A DNA stretch of 64,000 nucleotides from an uncultured Bacteroidales bacterium (GTDB taxonomy: Bacteria > Bacteroidota > Bacteroidia > Bacteroidales > UBA932): contig CALVDG010000008.1 of NCBI GenBank assembly GCA_944326255.1, positions 1 to 64,000 on the forward strand, in the 5' to 3' direction. The notes beneath the pieces were generated by a model, which had not been told where the DNA came from, did not search any database, and worked only from the letters and a program-made list of their open reading frames with translations. Shown here one piece after another: positions 9,272 through 17,495 of the stretch. A program made the position numbers and the translations under genes. The stretch's first letter is position 1. The number at the start of each line of letters is the position of its first letter.

Positions 9272-10900
9272 CTCTATCGTCCTGTCAGCACTGTCTCCCT
9301 TCGCTCCGAAATAGAACTTTATCTTCGGCTCCGTACCCGAGGGACGCACTGTCACCACTGAACCGTCCTCGGAGAAGAACCTGAGCACGTTGGACTTGGG
9401 CAGACCTGTCTTATCGGGCTCGGTATAGTCTATGACCTTCATGACAGGTGAGTCTCCCAGCCTGGTGGGGGGATTCTCACGGTAGTTCTTCATCATGGCC
9501 GCTATCTGCTGCGTACCGTCTATGCCTTTCTTGGTCAGCGACACCAGCTTCTCACGGTAGATACCGAACTCGGCGTATATCTTCTGCAGCAGGCCGTACA
9601 GTGTCAGGCCCTGATCCGCAGCCCAGGCGGCGCACTCGGCTACGAACGAACAGGTAATCACGGCATCCTTGTCCCTGACGAACTCGCCCACATTGAAGCC
9701 GTAGCTTTCCTCGCCTCCGCAGATGAAAGTCCTGCAGCCCTCGTTCTCGCGGACTATCTGGGCAATATACTTGAAGCCAGTAAGAACGTCGTACATCTGT
9801 ACTCCAAACTTGTCGGCGATGGCTGTCAGCAGCTCTGTGGTCACAATGGTCTTTACGCAATACGTATCCTTGTTAAGTTTACCAAGTTCTTTCCAGCGGG
9901 TCAGTATATAATAGGTAAGCACCGCCGCGGTCTGATTGCCGGTCAGCAGCACCATCTTACCCTTGTCGTCACGGACGGCCACACCCACGCGGTCAGCGTC
10001 AGGGTCGGTAGCCAGCACTATGTCGGCACCCTTGGCCTCAGCCAGCTCTACGGCCATCTTCAGGGCCGAAGGCTCCTCGGGATTGGGCGAGACGACCGTC
10101 GGGAAATTGCCGTCGCTTACCATCTGGTCCGCTACAGGGGACACCTCGGTGAAGCCTACCTGAGCCAAAGCCCTCGGAACGAGACGCACACCGGTACCGT
10201 GCAGAGGAGTATAGACGAGCTTGATATCCTTGTGACGTGCGATGGACTCAGGCGAGAGCATCAGCGACAGCACCGAATCCAGATACACCTTGTCGGTCTC
10301 CTCTCCCATCATCTGAATCCTTGAGGCACCCTCCTCCCCGAACCTGACCATAGAAGGATCCGCTATCTTATTAACCTCATCTATCACTGCGGTATCGTGA
10401 GGCGCAGTAAGCTGGGCACCGTCCTGCCAGTACGCCTTGTAGCCGTTGTACTCCTTGGGATTGTGCGAGGCCGTGATCATCACGCCTGCATGGCAGTGAT
10501 AGTGACGTATGGCGAAGCTGAGCTCAGGGGTAGGCCGGATATTGTCGAACAGATATACGAGGAAGCCGTTGTTGGCGAATACCTCGGCGGTAATCCTGGC
10601 GAAATCGCGGCTGTTGTTCCTTGAGTCATAGGAGACGGCCACCCTGATCTCCTCCCCGGGGAAAGCCTTGGCAATGTAATTGGCGAATCCCTGAGTGGCC
10701 ATACCCACAGTGTACTTGTTCATGCGGTTGGTTCCCACGCCCATTATACCGCGCAGTCCGCCCGTACCGAACTCCAGATTGCGGTAAAAGGCATCTTCCA
10801 GTTCTTTCTCGTCTCCGTGAAGGAGAGCATTGACCCCGGCCCTGGTCTCCTCGTCATAAGCCGGACCTGTCCACTGCATTGCGACTTCTCTGTAATTCAT
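9245..10900 (-). CDS. Phosphoglucomutase/phosphomannomutase
   Basis: A 551-residue alpha-D-phosphohexomutase interconverting hexose 1- and 6-phosphates. It has the phosphoserine loop TASHNPKEYNG (about 140-150), the metal loop DPDADRVG (about 300), the sugar-binding loop GGEESYGF and the phosphate-binding RPSGTEPKIKFY near the C-terminus. The length of about 550 places it with the PgcA/phosphopentomutase-type branch rather than the 450-residue ManB type. The stop codon overlaps pssA by 27 bp. The start lies 12 bp from the end of the upstream lipoprotein gene, so both probably form one transcript. Exact substrate preference cannot be read from sequence. Confidence 0.9.
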   Translation of the reverse strand: MNYREVAMQWTGPAYDEETRAGVNALLHGDEKELEDAFYRNLEFGTGGLRGIMGVGTNRMNKYTVGMATQGFANYIAKAFPGEEIRVAVSYDSRNNSRDFARITAEVFANNGFLVYLFDNIRPTPELSFAIRHYHCHAGVMITASHNPKEYNGYKAYWQDGAQLTAPHDTAVIDEVNKIADPSMVRFGEEGASRIQMMGEETDKVYLDSVLSLMLSPESIARHKDIKLVYTPLHGTGVRLVPRALAQVGFTEVSPVADQMVSDGNFPTVVSPNPEEPSALKMAVELAEAKGADIVLATDPDADRVGVAVRDDKGKMVLLTGNQTAAVLTYYILTRWKELGKLNKDTYCVKTIVTTELLTAIADKFGVQMYDVLTGFKYIAQIVRENEGCRTFICGGEESYGFNVGEFVRDKDAVITCSFVAECAAWAADQGLTLYGLLQKIYAEFGIYREKLVSLTKKGIDGTQQIAAMMKNYRENPPTRLGDSPVMKVIDYTEPDKTGLPKSNVLRFFSEDGSVVTVRPSGTEPKIKFYFGAKGDSADRTIELLVRQFSE

Positions 10901-10912
10901 ATCTTTTAAGGA

Positions 10913-11977
10913 TTAGTTGTACTTTCTGAGATCATAGTAAAATATCTGAAGATTCCCCTCGTCGGGCGAAATGGCGGAGACATACACCGTCCCCGGCTGT
11001 GAACCGCAGCTCAGTCTCGAGCCGACATACCTGACTCCCTCCAGGACATAACTTCCGACCAACCGTCCGTCCCAGTCCATCTGGAAAAGATACAGGTCGT
11101 GGTCGGTATTCGCCCCGTCTACATTATCCTCATACAGATCGTAATACCTGCCGTCGTAGATAAGATAGACATACTCTCGGTCGGAGCAGGCGGACAGATA
11201 TGTATTGGCTATATTTCCGGAAAACAGCAGCTGGCCTTCCGCCACCGCATAGTCCGTACTTTCATGACGCGGTCCGGTAATCCTACGGTTCACGGAAAGG
11301 TCCTTATTCAGGATAAATATCTCAGATTCCACACTGTTGGCGAAAACCACCCTTCCGCTCTCGGGATGCACGGCCACCGGCCCCTGCACCACTCCGGCCG
11401 TCATGATCTTCGATGCGTCGTACGGAGCCTTCCCGCCGTCGGTATAGAAAAACAGGGGTTCGCCGTTGTGTATGTCCAGGTCATCGTTCTCGAAATAAAA
11501 CGGGTTGAGGGCCAGCAGGCTGTCCCCGCACGAAACCAGGGACAAGGTAATGAAATCGTATTTTATCTCTCTGGCGATTCCGGCATCAGGAAGGTCTGCG
11601 CACGGAATCATGAACAGCCTGTTCTTCTGTATATCCACCACCTGCAGCGTATCTCCGAACATATTGAAAATCGGGACTAACACTTCCTGCGGACCGTTGC
11701 CGTAGTGCAGCAGTTTCCCGACCACATTCCCTTCCTTCAGGTCATACACTTCCGCCGCAAATTCCTGGGTCTCCATCTCGCACACCGCATACCGATCTCC
11801 ATACACAAGAGCTGAACCTGCGAAAAACAGTTCCGGCAGATCGTAAACCTTATCCGGAGCTATTGCCTGAGCTTCCGTCAGAACTTCGGGAGACAATTCT
11901 GTTTCCAGGGTACTGCTGTTTCCGCATCCTGACAGTAGAATTGCCGCCACGACAGCCGCGCAAATAATTCTTCTCAT
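10913..11977 (-). CDS. Beta-propeller lipoprotein, BF3164/TolB-like
   Basis: A 354-residue lipoprotein with lipobox LLSGC at residue 18. The body is beta-rich with six or so repeats, for example DTLQVVDIQKNRLFMI, SGRVVFANSVESEIFIL and REYVYLIYDGRYYD, in the style of Bacteroidales 6-bladed propeller lipoproteins (TolB-like/BF3164-like family). It probably sits on the periplasmic or outer face of the envelope. No catalytic residues were recognised, and the role is unknown. It is the first gene of a probable two-gene transcript with the phosphohexomutase, 12 bp apart. Confidence 0.7.
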   Translation of the reverse strand: MRRIICAAVVAAILLSGCGNSSTLETELSPEVLTEAQAIAPDKVYDLPELFFAGSALVYGDRYAVCEMETQEFAAEVYDLKEGNVVGKLLHYGNGPQEVLVPIFNMFGDTLQVVDIQKNRLFMIPCADLPDAGIAREIKYDFITLSLVSCGDSLLALNPFYFENDDLDIHNGEPLFFYTDGGKAPYDASKIMTAGVVQGPVAVHPESGRVVFANSVESEIFILNKDLSVNRRITGPRHESTDYAVAEGQLLFSGNIANTYLSACSDREYVYLIYDGRYYDLYEDNVDGANTDHDLYLFQMDWDGRLVGSYVLEGVRYVGSRLSCGSQPGTVYVSAISPDEGNLQIFYYDLRKYN

Positions 11978-12052
11978 AGTCTCATTTTCGATTTATCGTT
12001 GCAATTTACAAAATTTCCAGAACAAATCCACAAATAATTCCCCTCTTCGGCT

Positions 12053-12060
12053 TAATTTTG
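12053..12060 (+). promoter_or_regulatory. Candidate -7 box for the THUMP-like methyltransferase
   Basis: TAATTTTG lies 4 bp before the ATG at 12065, which would give an almost leaderless transcript. No clear -33 TTTG was found at the expected distance. Confidence 0.35.
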
Positions 12061-12064
12061 CAAT

Positions 12065-13273
12065 ATGGCATACCAGAAATTCACAGAATTTATCATTGCG
12101 CATGAGGCAGACAGTCCGGCGGAGCTGATGCTGCACCGGGAGAGGTGGCCGGACATTGACATGACGGAGGCGGTCAAGTGCATCCAGGGACGGGTAAAGG
12201 CCCGGAGCAAGCTGCCACTATGGTACGCCGAGCCCGGACTTCTCTATCCGCAGTCCCTGCCCCTGGAACAGTGCAGCTCGCAGGCCACCGCCCTCTACAA
12301 GCAGCGTTTCGTGAGCAGCGGGGACAGGGTGGCCGACCTCACCGGAGGCCTCGGCGTGGATTCGTGGAGCCTCTCGCAGGCAGCCGCATCCGTAGACTAC
12401 TTCGAGCGTTCGGAAGAACTCTGCGCCTGTGCCCGGCACAACTTCTCCGCACTCGGCAGGAGCAATATCACGGTCTGCCACGCAGAGACGACCCCGGAAA
12501 TGCTCGGCAACATCCCGTCCGACTCATATAGCCTCATCTACCTCGACCCGGCCCGCAGGGGCAAGAACGGCGGCAGGGTATATTCCCTCAGGGACTGCGA
12601 ACCGGACATCACCGCCCTATGCCCCGAGCTGCTGCGCATCGCCCCCCGCATCCTGCTCAAAGCCTCTCCCATGGCCGACATCCGTGTCCTGCTGTCGGAA
12701 CTGCCCGAGGCCGCAGAAGTGCGCATTGTCTCCCACAACAATGAATGCAAGGAGGTCCTGCTCCTGATGCAACGGGGTCATAGCGCCTCTCCGGAGGACA
12801 TTCCTATTACGGCAGTGGAAATCCTCGATGACAGTGCCTCGCAGACAGCAGTATTCCATTTCTCCCTCCGAGAAGAAACGGAGGCTGTTGCAGAACTTGC
12901 TGCCCCATCGGAAATCACCGGCTTCCTTTACGAGCCGTCCCCCGCCCTGCTCAAAAGCGGAGCATTCAAACTTCCTGCCGTCCGCTTCGGTCTGCGGAAA
13001 ATCTCCGCCTCCACCCACTTCTATGTCGGAAACTCTGTTTATAAGGATTTCCCTGGTAAGATACGCCGCATCGTGGAGGTACTGCCGTTCAACAAAGCCG
13101 CCATCCGCGATTTCCGGAAGAAATACCCGTCCTGCTCCGTCACCGCCCGCAACTTTCCGATGACCTCCGAGGAGTTGCGCCGCCGCCTCGGCACCTCTGA
13201 GAGCGACACCCTCCGCGTCCTGGCCACCACCGCCTCCGACAGCTCCCGCCTCCTCATCATCACCACAATTTAA
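12065..13273 (+). CDS. Class I SAM methyltransferase with THUMP-like C-terminus
   Basis: A 402-residue protein with a helical N-terminus (about 1-80), a Rossmann methyltransferase core with motif I VADLTGGLGVDSW (about 98-110) and the acidic/catalytic segment YLDPARRGKNGGR (about 160-172), then a C-terminal region ending in RNFPMTSEELRRRLG matching the THUMP-like domain of Bacteroidetes methyltransferases. The DPARR motif suggests an RNA base rather than a small molecule as substrate. It is probably an rRNA or tRNA methyltransferase; the target is unassigned. It is monocistronic, between a divergent lipoprotein gene and a convergent helicase gene. Confidence 0.82.
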   Translation: MAYQKFTEFIIAHEADSPAELMLHRERWPDIDMTEAVKCIQGRVKARSKLPLWYAEPGLLYPQSLPLEQCSSQATALYKQRFVSSGDRVADLTGGLGVDSWSLSQAAASVDYFERSEELCACARHNFSALGRSNITVCHAETTPEMLGNIPSDSYSLIYLDPARRGKNGGRVYSLRDCEPDITALCPELLRIAPRILLKASPMADIRVLLSELPEAAEVRIVSHNNECKEVLLLMQRGHSASPEDIPITAVEILDDSASQTAVFHFSLREETEAVAELAAPSEITGFLYEPSPALLKSGAFKLPAVRFGLRKISASTHFYVGNSVYKDFPGKIRRIVEVLPFNKAAIRDFRKKYPSCSVTARNFPMTSEELRRRLGTSESDTLRVLATTASDSSRLLIITTI

Positions 13274-13279
13274 TACTGC

Positions 13280-13317
13280 AAGGGTGTACGAAAAATCTGC
13301 ATACTCGGTACACCCTC
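13280..13317. repeat. 38-bp palindromic repeat, copy A1
   Basis: Left arm AGGGTGTAC (13281-13289) and right arm GTACACCCT (13308-13316) are perfect inverted repeats around an 18-nt loop. The same unit recurs at 13385, 23164 and 23269. It lies between convergent genes. Confidence 0.85.
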
Positions 13318-13384
13318 AAAAAGTGAAGAACCTCAAAACCCATAAGAATGCGCTGTAGGGGAGGTGTTGCAAAACGCCTGCATG

Positions 13385-13422
13385 GAGGGTGTACTGCATA
13401 ACGATAAAAACGGTACACTCTC
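13385..13422. repeat. 38-bp palindromic repeat, copy A2
   Basis: Arms GAGGGTGTAC (13385-13394) and GTACACTCTC (13413-13422) pair at 9 of 10 positions around an 18-nt loop. Its centre is 105 bp from that of copy A1. The remaining intergenic DNA (13318-13384, 13423-13479) shows no gene. Confidence 0.85.
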
Positions 13423-13479
13423 GCAGGGCAGCAGACAGCAGTAGCCGGGCGAACAGGATGGTGATTCCGGCTTTGACTG

Positions 13480-14886
13480 TTACTGAAAGAATCTCTTGTT
13501 GAAGTTGACCAGGTAGAGTTTGTCGGTGGCGCGGGTGAGGGCCGTGTAGAGCCACTTGAGGTCTTCGAGAGAGAGTGTGTCCTGCCAGAAAGCATTGTCC
13601 ACGAAGACGCACTTCCACTGGCCGCCCTGGGACTTGTGGCAGGTGATGGCAGTGGAGTACTTTATCTGCAGGGCATTGTAATACGGATCCTCGCGCACGG
13701 CGGCATTGCGCTTGCGCTTCTGGGAGATATTGTCGTAATCGGCATACACCCCTTCATACAGAAGCGTCTGCTTGTCAGCCGGAAGCGAGGCCGTCTCGGA
13801 TGCAAGTGTGTCCAGGATGACCTTGGCCGTAATCTCCACGTCGCCGTAATCCGGAAAGGCCAGCACCGCCTCGGCGAACTGCAGGCCATAACGCTCCTCG
13901 TAATGCGATATCCTGATCAGCTCGGCTATATCTCCGTTGGCTATAAAGTCCAGTTCCTCTATCTTGTCCAGAAACTGATAGCAGTTCTTGACCACCATCA
14001 GCCGGTCGCCTCTGGAAAGAGTCTCCTCGCGGGAAAGCACGGAGCCTCGGATACCCTGATTGTAGCGGTTGGCCCGCTTGTTGGAACGGCAGAGCACCAC
14101 CGTCTCCTCTATACCGTAACGGCTAATGGCGTCATCCAGCGCCTCTATCAAGTCCCCCCCGCCGATACTGTCCACATCGTCAAAGCCCCGGGTGACCAGA
14201 TGCGGATATTGCGTGCAGTCTCCTGCGACTATCGCCTGACGCACCTGAGTAGCATTGAAGAGTATTCCGGACGAGTCGGCCTGACGCACCACCTGGTCCA
14301 GCTCCGCATAATCCACATGGGCATACATACCGACATAATCGGGATCCAGAGCCGGACTGGTGTCCAGAGAGACCGGAGGCAACTGAGCCCTGTCCCCTAT
14401 CAGCACCAGCCTGTTGCCTTCGCCCTGCCGGATATAATCAATCAGGTCCTCCAGCAGATTGCCGCTGCCGAACATGGAGTTGTCCGACATCACGGTTATA
14501 AGCGAGGCCTCGTCCACGAAGTAGCATGTCCTCCTGTCCTTATTCAGGTCCAGGACAAACTTGCCGCCACCGGCATCCATCGATTTCTGCCTGTATATCT
14601 GCTTGTGTATCGTGGTGGCTTTCTCGCCGGTATAGCCTGACAGCACCTTGGCCGCCCTGCCTGTCGGAGCCATGAGACGGTAACGCATCCCGCATGACTT
14701 CATGGCCCGCACAACCGCACCGACAGCCTCGGTCTTGCCTGTACCGGCATAACCGTTTACTATCATTATCACCCCGTCACCGCAGACAAAGTCGGAGAAC
14801 ATCCCGAAAAGACGTCTCTGACAGTCAGTGGGTTCAAATGGAAAGTCATCCAGTATCCTCTGCAACAGAAACTCCCGCACGGCCAT
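13480..14886 (-). CDS. RecD2/Dda-like ATP-dependent DNA helicase
   Basis: A 468-residue superfamily 1B helicase. Walker A is GYAGTGKTEA (about 44-53), motif Ia MAPTGRAAKVLS, motif II in CYFVDEASLI, motif III IGDRAQLPP and motifs V/VI in ITCHKSQGGQWKCVFVD and WLYTALTRATDKLYLV, which is the UvrD-like C-terminal half. It lacks the long N-terminal HhH region of RecD2, so it is closer to the short Dda/Pif1-like AAA proteins common in Bacteroidetes. It probably acts in DNA repair or replication-fork processing with 5'-3' polarity, as in this family. The start lies 4 bp from the trkH stop, so it follows trkH in the same transcript. Confidence 0.88.
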   Translation of the reverse strand: MAVREFLLQRILDDFPFEPTDCQRRLFGMFSDFVCGDGVIMIVNGYAGTGKTEAVGAVVRAMKSCGMRYRLMAPTGRAAKVLSGYTGEKATTIHKQIYRQKSMDAGGGKFVLDLNKDRRTCYFVDEASLITVMSDNSMFGSGNLLEDLIDYIRQGEGNRLVLIGDRAQLPPVSLDTSPALDPDYVGMYAHVDYAELDQVVRQADSSGILFNATQVRQAIVAGDCTQYPHLVTRGFDDVDSIGGGDLIEALDDAISRYGIEETVVLCRSNKRANRYNQGIRGSVLSREETLSRGDRLMVVKNCYQFLDKIEELDFIANGDIAELIRISHYEERYGLQFAEAVLAFPDYGDVEITAKVILDTLASETASLPADKQTLLYEGVYADYDNISQKRKRNAAVREDPYYNALQIKYSTAITCHKSQGGQWKCVFVDNAFWQDTLSLEDLKWLYTALTRATDKLYLVNFNKRFFQ

Positions 14887-14890
14887 AGCA

Positions 14891-16336
14891 TCACACCTTC
14901 TTGAATATGAAGAACAGCATTAAAAGAGTGTATATCTCCAGACGGCCGAGCAGCATCTCCACCGTCATGACAAACTTTGCGAACGGGGTAAAATGAGAGA
15001 AATTGCCCAGAGAGCCGCATGAGCCGAACCCGGGGCCGACATTGCCCAGAGAAGTCATGGAGGCCGACAATGCCTCTTCAAATGTAGGGCCTGTCATACC
15101 TATCAGCATCGCTCCCAGTATAAAGAGAAACGTAAACGCCACGATGTACATGACAGCCGAGCGGATTATCGACGGATCTATGACATTGTCCCCGACCTTG
15201 ACCGGAATCACGGCATTGGGATGCAGCTGCTTGTATACATTGGACTTCAGCACCTTGTAGAATATCCATATCCTGTCCGCCTTGATACCGCCGCAGGTGG
15301 AGCCGCTGCAGCCGCCGTGATACATGGCGAACAGCAGCAGGAAGATGGACAGCAGCGGCCACACGGACGTATCCGCCGTTGCGAATCCGGTCGAGCTCAC
15401 GATGGACGAGAACTGGAAGAACGACAGACGCATGGCCTCCCCGTATGTCGCCGCATCCCCGCTTATCTTCAGGTCCAGGCCGATCAGAATGGACATAACC
15501 AGGCAGAAAGCCATGAAATACCTGAATACCGGGGACTTGAGCAGTGCCTTGGAACGCTTCACAAACAGCGCGTAGACCATTCCGAAATGCAGGGTGGAGA
15601 CATACATCGTAACTATGCACACAATCTCTATAGCCAGAGAATCATAGTGCATGATAGACAGATTCTTGGTACTGAAACCGCCTGTGGAGACTATGCTCAT
15701 CGCATGATTCACCGCATCGAAAAACGACATCCCGGCCAGCATCAGGGCTACAGTCGTAATCACCGTAATACCAACATAAGTAATGGCTATCACCTTGACC
15801 GTCTCCTTAGAGCGCAGACGGTAATTGTCCTTGGACAGGGACGATATCTCTATCCTGGATATCCTCATGCGGAACATACTCATCGACGGAAGCACCAGCA
15901 GCATGAAGACCATGACTCCCATACCGCCGATGAAATGCGTGGAAGACCGCCAGAAAAGCAGTCCCTTCGGAAGAATCTCTACATCCGTCAGCACAGTTCC
16001 TCCCGTCGTAGTATATCCGGACACTGACTCAAACCAGGCATTTGACAGCGTGAACTCTCCGCCCCAGAGCACATACGGAAGCATACCGAAGATGCAGCTC
16101 AGGAACCAGGAGAAAATCGTAATCGCGAAACCCTCACGGAGATTGACATTGTCCTGCCCCCTGACAAATATAAGGGGAAAACAGCCCACCATGGCCGTAA
16201 TCAGCGCACTCAGAAGCAAGGGGGAGAACGCTGAGTCAAATCCGTTCACAGCCGATACCGCGAGCGAGATGAACATAAAGATAGCGTTGAAGACCAAGGC
16301 TATACCGATATACCGCGCTACCAGTTTGATATTCAT
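14891..16336 (-). CDS. trkH: TrkH-family potassium uptake channel subunit
   Basis: A 481-residue polytopic membrane protein with the four pore-loop repeats of Trk/Ktr/HKT K+ transporters. Filter segments are SGYTTTGGTVL (about 106), IVSTGGFSTKN (about 218), VSSTGFATADT (about 314) and LGNVGPGFGS (about 433). SGSTCGGIKADR, between the third and fourth filters, is typical of TrkH. It needs a cytosolic TrkA partner, which is not encoded nearby. Its start overlaps the stop of the upstream sensor-like gene by 4 bp, implying translational coupling, and the helicase gene follows 4 bp downstream. Confidence 0.95.
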   Translation of the reverse strand: MNIKLVARYIGIALVFNAIFMFISLAVSAVNGFDSAFSPLLLSALITAMVGCFPLIFVRGQDNVNLREGFAITIFSWFLSCIFGMLPYVLWGGEFTLSNAWFESVSGYTTTGGTVLTDVEILPKGLLFWRSSTHFIGGMGVMVFMLLVLPSMSMFRMRISRIEISSLSKDNYRLRSKETVKVIAITYVGITVITTVALMLAGMSFFDAVNHAMSIVSTGGFSTKNLSIMHYDSLAIEIVCIVTMYVSTLHFGMVYALFVKRSKALLKSPVFRYFMAFCLVMSILIGLDLKISGDAATYGEAMRLSFFQFSSIVSSTGFATADTSVWPLLSIFLLLFAMYHGGCSGSTCGGIKADRIWIFYKVLKSNVYKQLHPNAVIPVKVGDNVIDPSIIRSAVMYIVAFTFLFILGAMLIGMTGPTFEEALSASMTSLGNVGPGFGSCGSLGNFSHFTPFAKFVMTVEMLLGRLEIYTLLMLFFIFKKV

Positions 16337-17130
16337 GACTTCCTGTTCTTGAAGGATTTGTTCTCGTCCACTATCTCCTTAATCTCCTCATTCATGGACT
16401 GTATCTGGTCTCCGCCGTAATCGAAAGTGACATTGTAACTCTTGCCCGACTGCCTGTAGTCCCTCAGTCCTCTCGACATTTTGACCACCGGCTTTATCAC
16501 ATAGAGGCTGAGCAGGTAGACGAAGAGGATTATGAGGATGATGCTGGCCGCGTTGGCCACCACTCCTGGCATGATGGAGCGGTAATAACTGTCCTGGAGG
16601 CTGTTGTAGTTGTCCGTCAGGATAGTCTGCGAGCTGTCCGACAGTCTCTGAAGATAGTTGCGGAACTTCTCGTACACTACCTGCAGGCGGTTGAAATACC
16701 AGTCAGTGCGCTCTTCCTGGGGACGCAGCCAGACCGACTCTATCTCGCGGGACACCTGCATATAGGCCGAATAGGCATAGCGGACCGAATCAGTCATCTG
16801 CCTCTCTTCCTTCGAGGTCATCACGGAATAGAGCCTGTCGATACTGGACTCGAACTCTTCCGTAGGGATAGTCTCCGGCTGGGCCAGAAGTCCGTCGTCA
16901 CCTATCTGTCGGAACAGGTCCGAATGATATCTGTCACAGGTATTGATCAGGTTCCTGGTCAGGTCCACCGTCATGATGCTGCTTGATATGAGGTTGGAGA
17001 TATAACGGCTCATACGGCCGAATTCAAAAAAGGCCATGACCCCCGAAAGCAGAAGCATCATCACGATGACCAGAGACGCCACATATATCTTGCTCCTGAT
17101 ACCCAGCTTGACTTTTCCGAACATTGACAT
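16333..17130 (-). CDS. Two-TM sensor-like protein with HAMP-like end, no output domain
   Basis: A 265-residue membrane protein: TM1 at about 16-36, a periplasmic helical region of about 150 residues (four-helix-bundle style), TM2 at about 191-213, then a HAMP-like segment (VIKPVVKMSRGLRDYRQ) and a short Lys-rich tail. Histidine kinases and chemoreceptors have this front end, but here the chain stops about 55 residues after TM2 without a kinase or signalling domain. The ATGA overlap with trkH suggests that it may modulate K+ uptake directly, for example by contacting TrkH; this is inference. Alternatively it is a truncated kinase. Confidence 0.7.
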   Translation of the reverse strand: MSMFGKVKLGIRSKIYVASLVIVMMLLLSGVMAFFEFGRMSRYISNLISSSIMTVDLTRNLINTCDRYHSDLFRQIGDDGLLAQPETIPTEEFESSIDRLYSVMTSKEERQMTDSVRYAYSAYMQVSREIESVWLRPQEERTDWYFNRLQVVYEKFRNYLQRLSDSSQTILTDNYNSLQDSYYRSIMPGVVANAASIILIILFVYLLSLYVIKPVVKMSRGLRDYRQSGKSYNVTFDYGGDQIQSMNEEIKEIVDENKSFKNRKS

Positions 17131-17153
17131 ACAGCAAATAACACTTTATCGGA

Positions 17154-17161
17154 CAAAGATA
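17154..17161 (-). promoter_or_regulatory. Candidate -7 box for the sensor-trkH-helicase operon
   Basis: On the minus strand TATCTTTG matches TAnnTTTG and lies 23 bp before the start at 17130. No -33 TTTG is visible at 19-20 nt. Confidence 0.5.
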
Positions 17162-17196
17162 GTCAATCTATTCAAATACGGATTGAGAAACTAAAA

Positions 17197-17230
17197 AAAG
17201 GAAAGAACAGAAGACTCCGTTCCTTCCTTT
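17197..17230 (-). terminator. Hairpin with T-tract on the minus strand
   Basis: Arms AAAGGAAAGAAC (17197-17208) and GTTCCTTCCTTT (17219-17230) pair at 11 of 12 positions. On the minus strand the hairpin is followed by a run of T, so it can end transcripts coming from the LuxR-type regulator gene, whose stop is about 265 bp upstream. Confidence 0.7.
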
Positions 17231-17495
17231 CAAACAGGTAAATCGCCGTATAGAACCCTAGATAATACAGCGTGGACAAACTGCACCTTTTCAATCTATC
17301 CGCGGCATATGGCCCCCAACTCTTATGAAACAACTTTTTTGCCGCACCTGTTCCTTACGAGGGACATATTCATTAATTCACATAGCAAAAATACGTCTTG
17401 ATTGCTTTTCCTCGAAGAAAATCATATATACATTATTTGTACAAACACAGCCATGACACATATCAATTGTTGTACAAAAGCCTTTTACAGGGCCT
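17231..17495. other. Gene-free stretch, possible long 3' UTR
   Basis: No coding frame with support. It separates the stop of the TPR/LuxR regulator from the terminator at 17197-17230, so minus-strand transcription probably runs through it as an unusually long 3' untranslated region. A small RNA is possible but no conserved structure was recognised. Confidence 0.35.
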
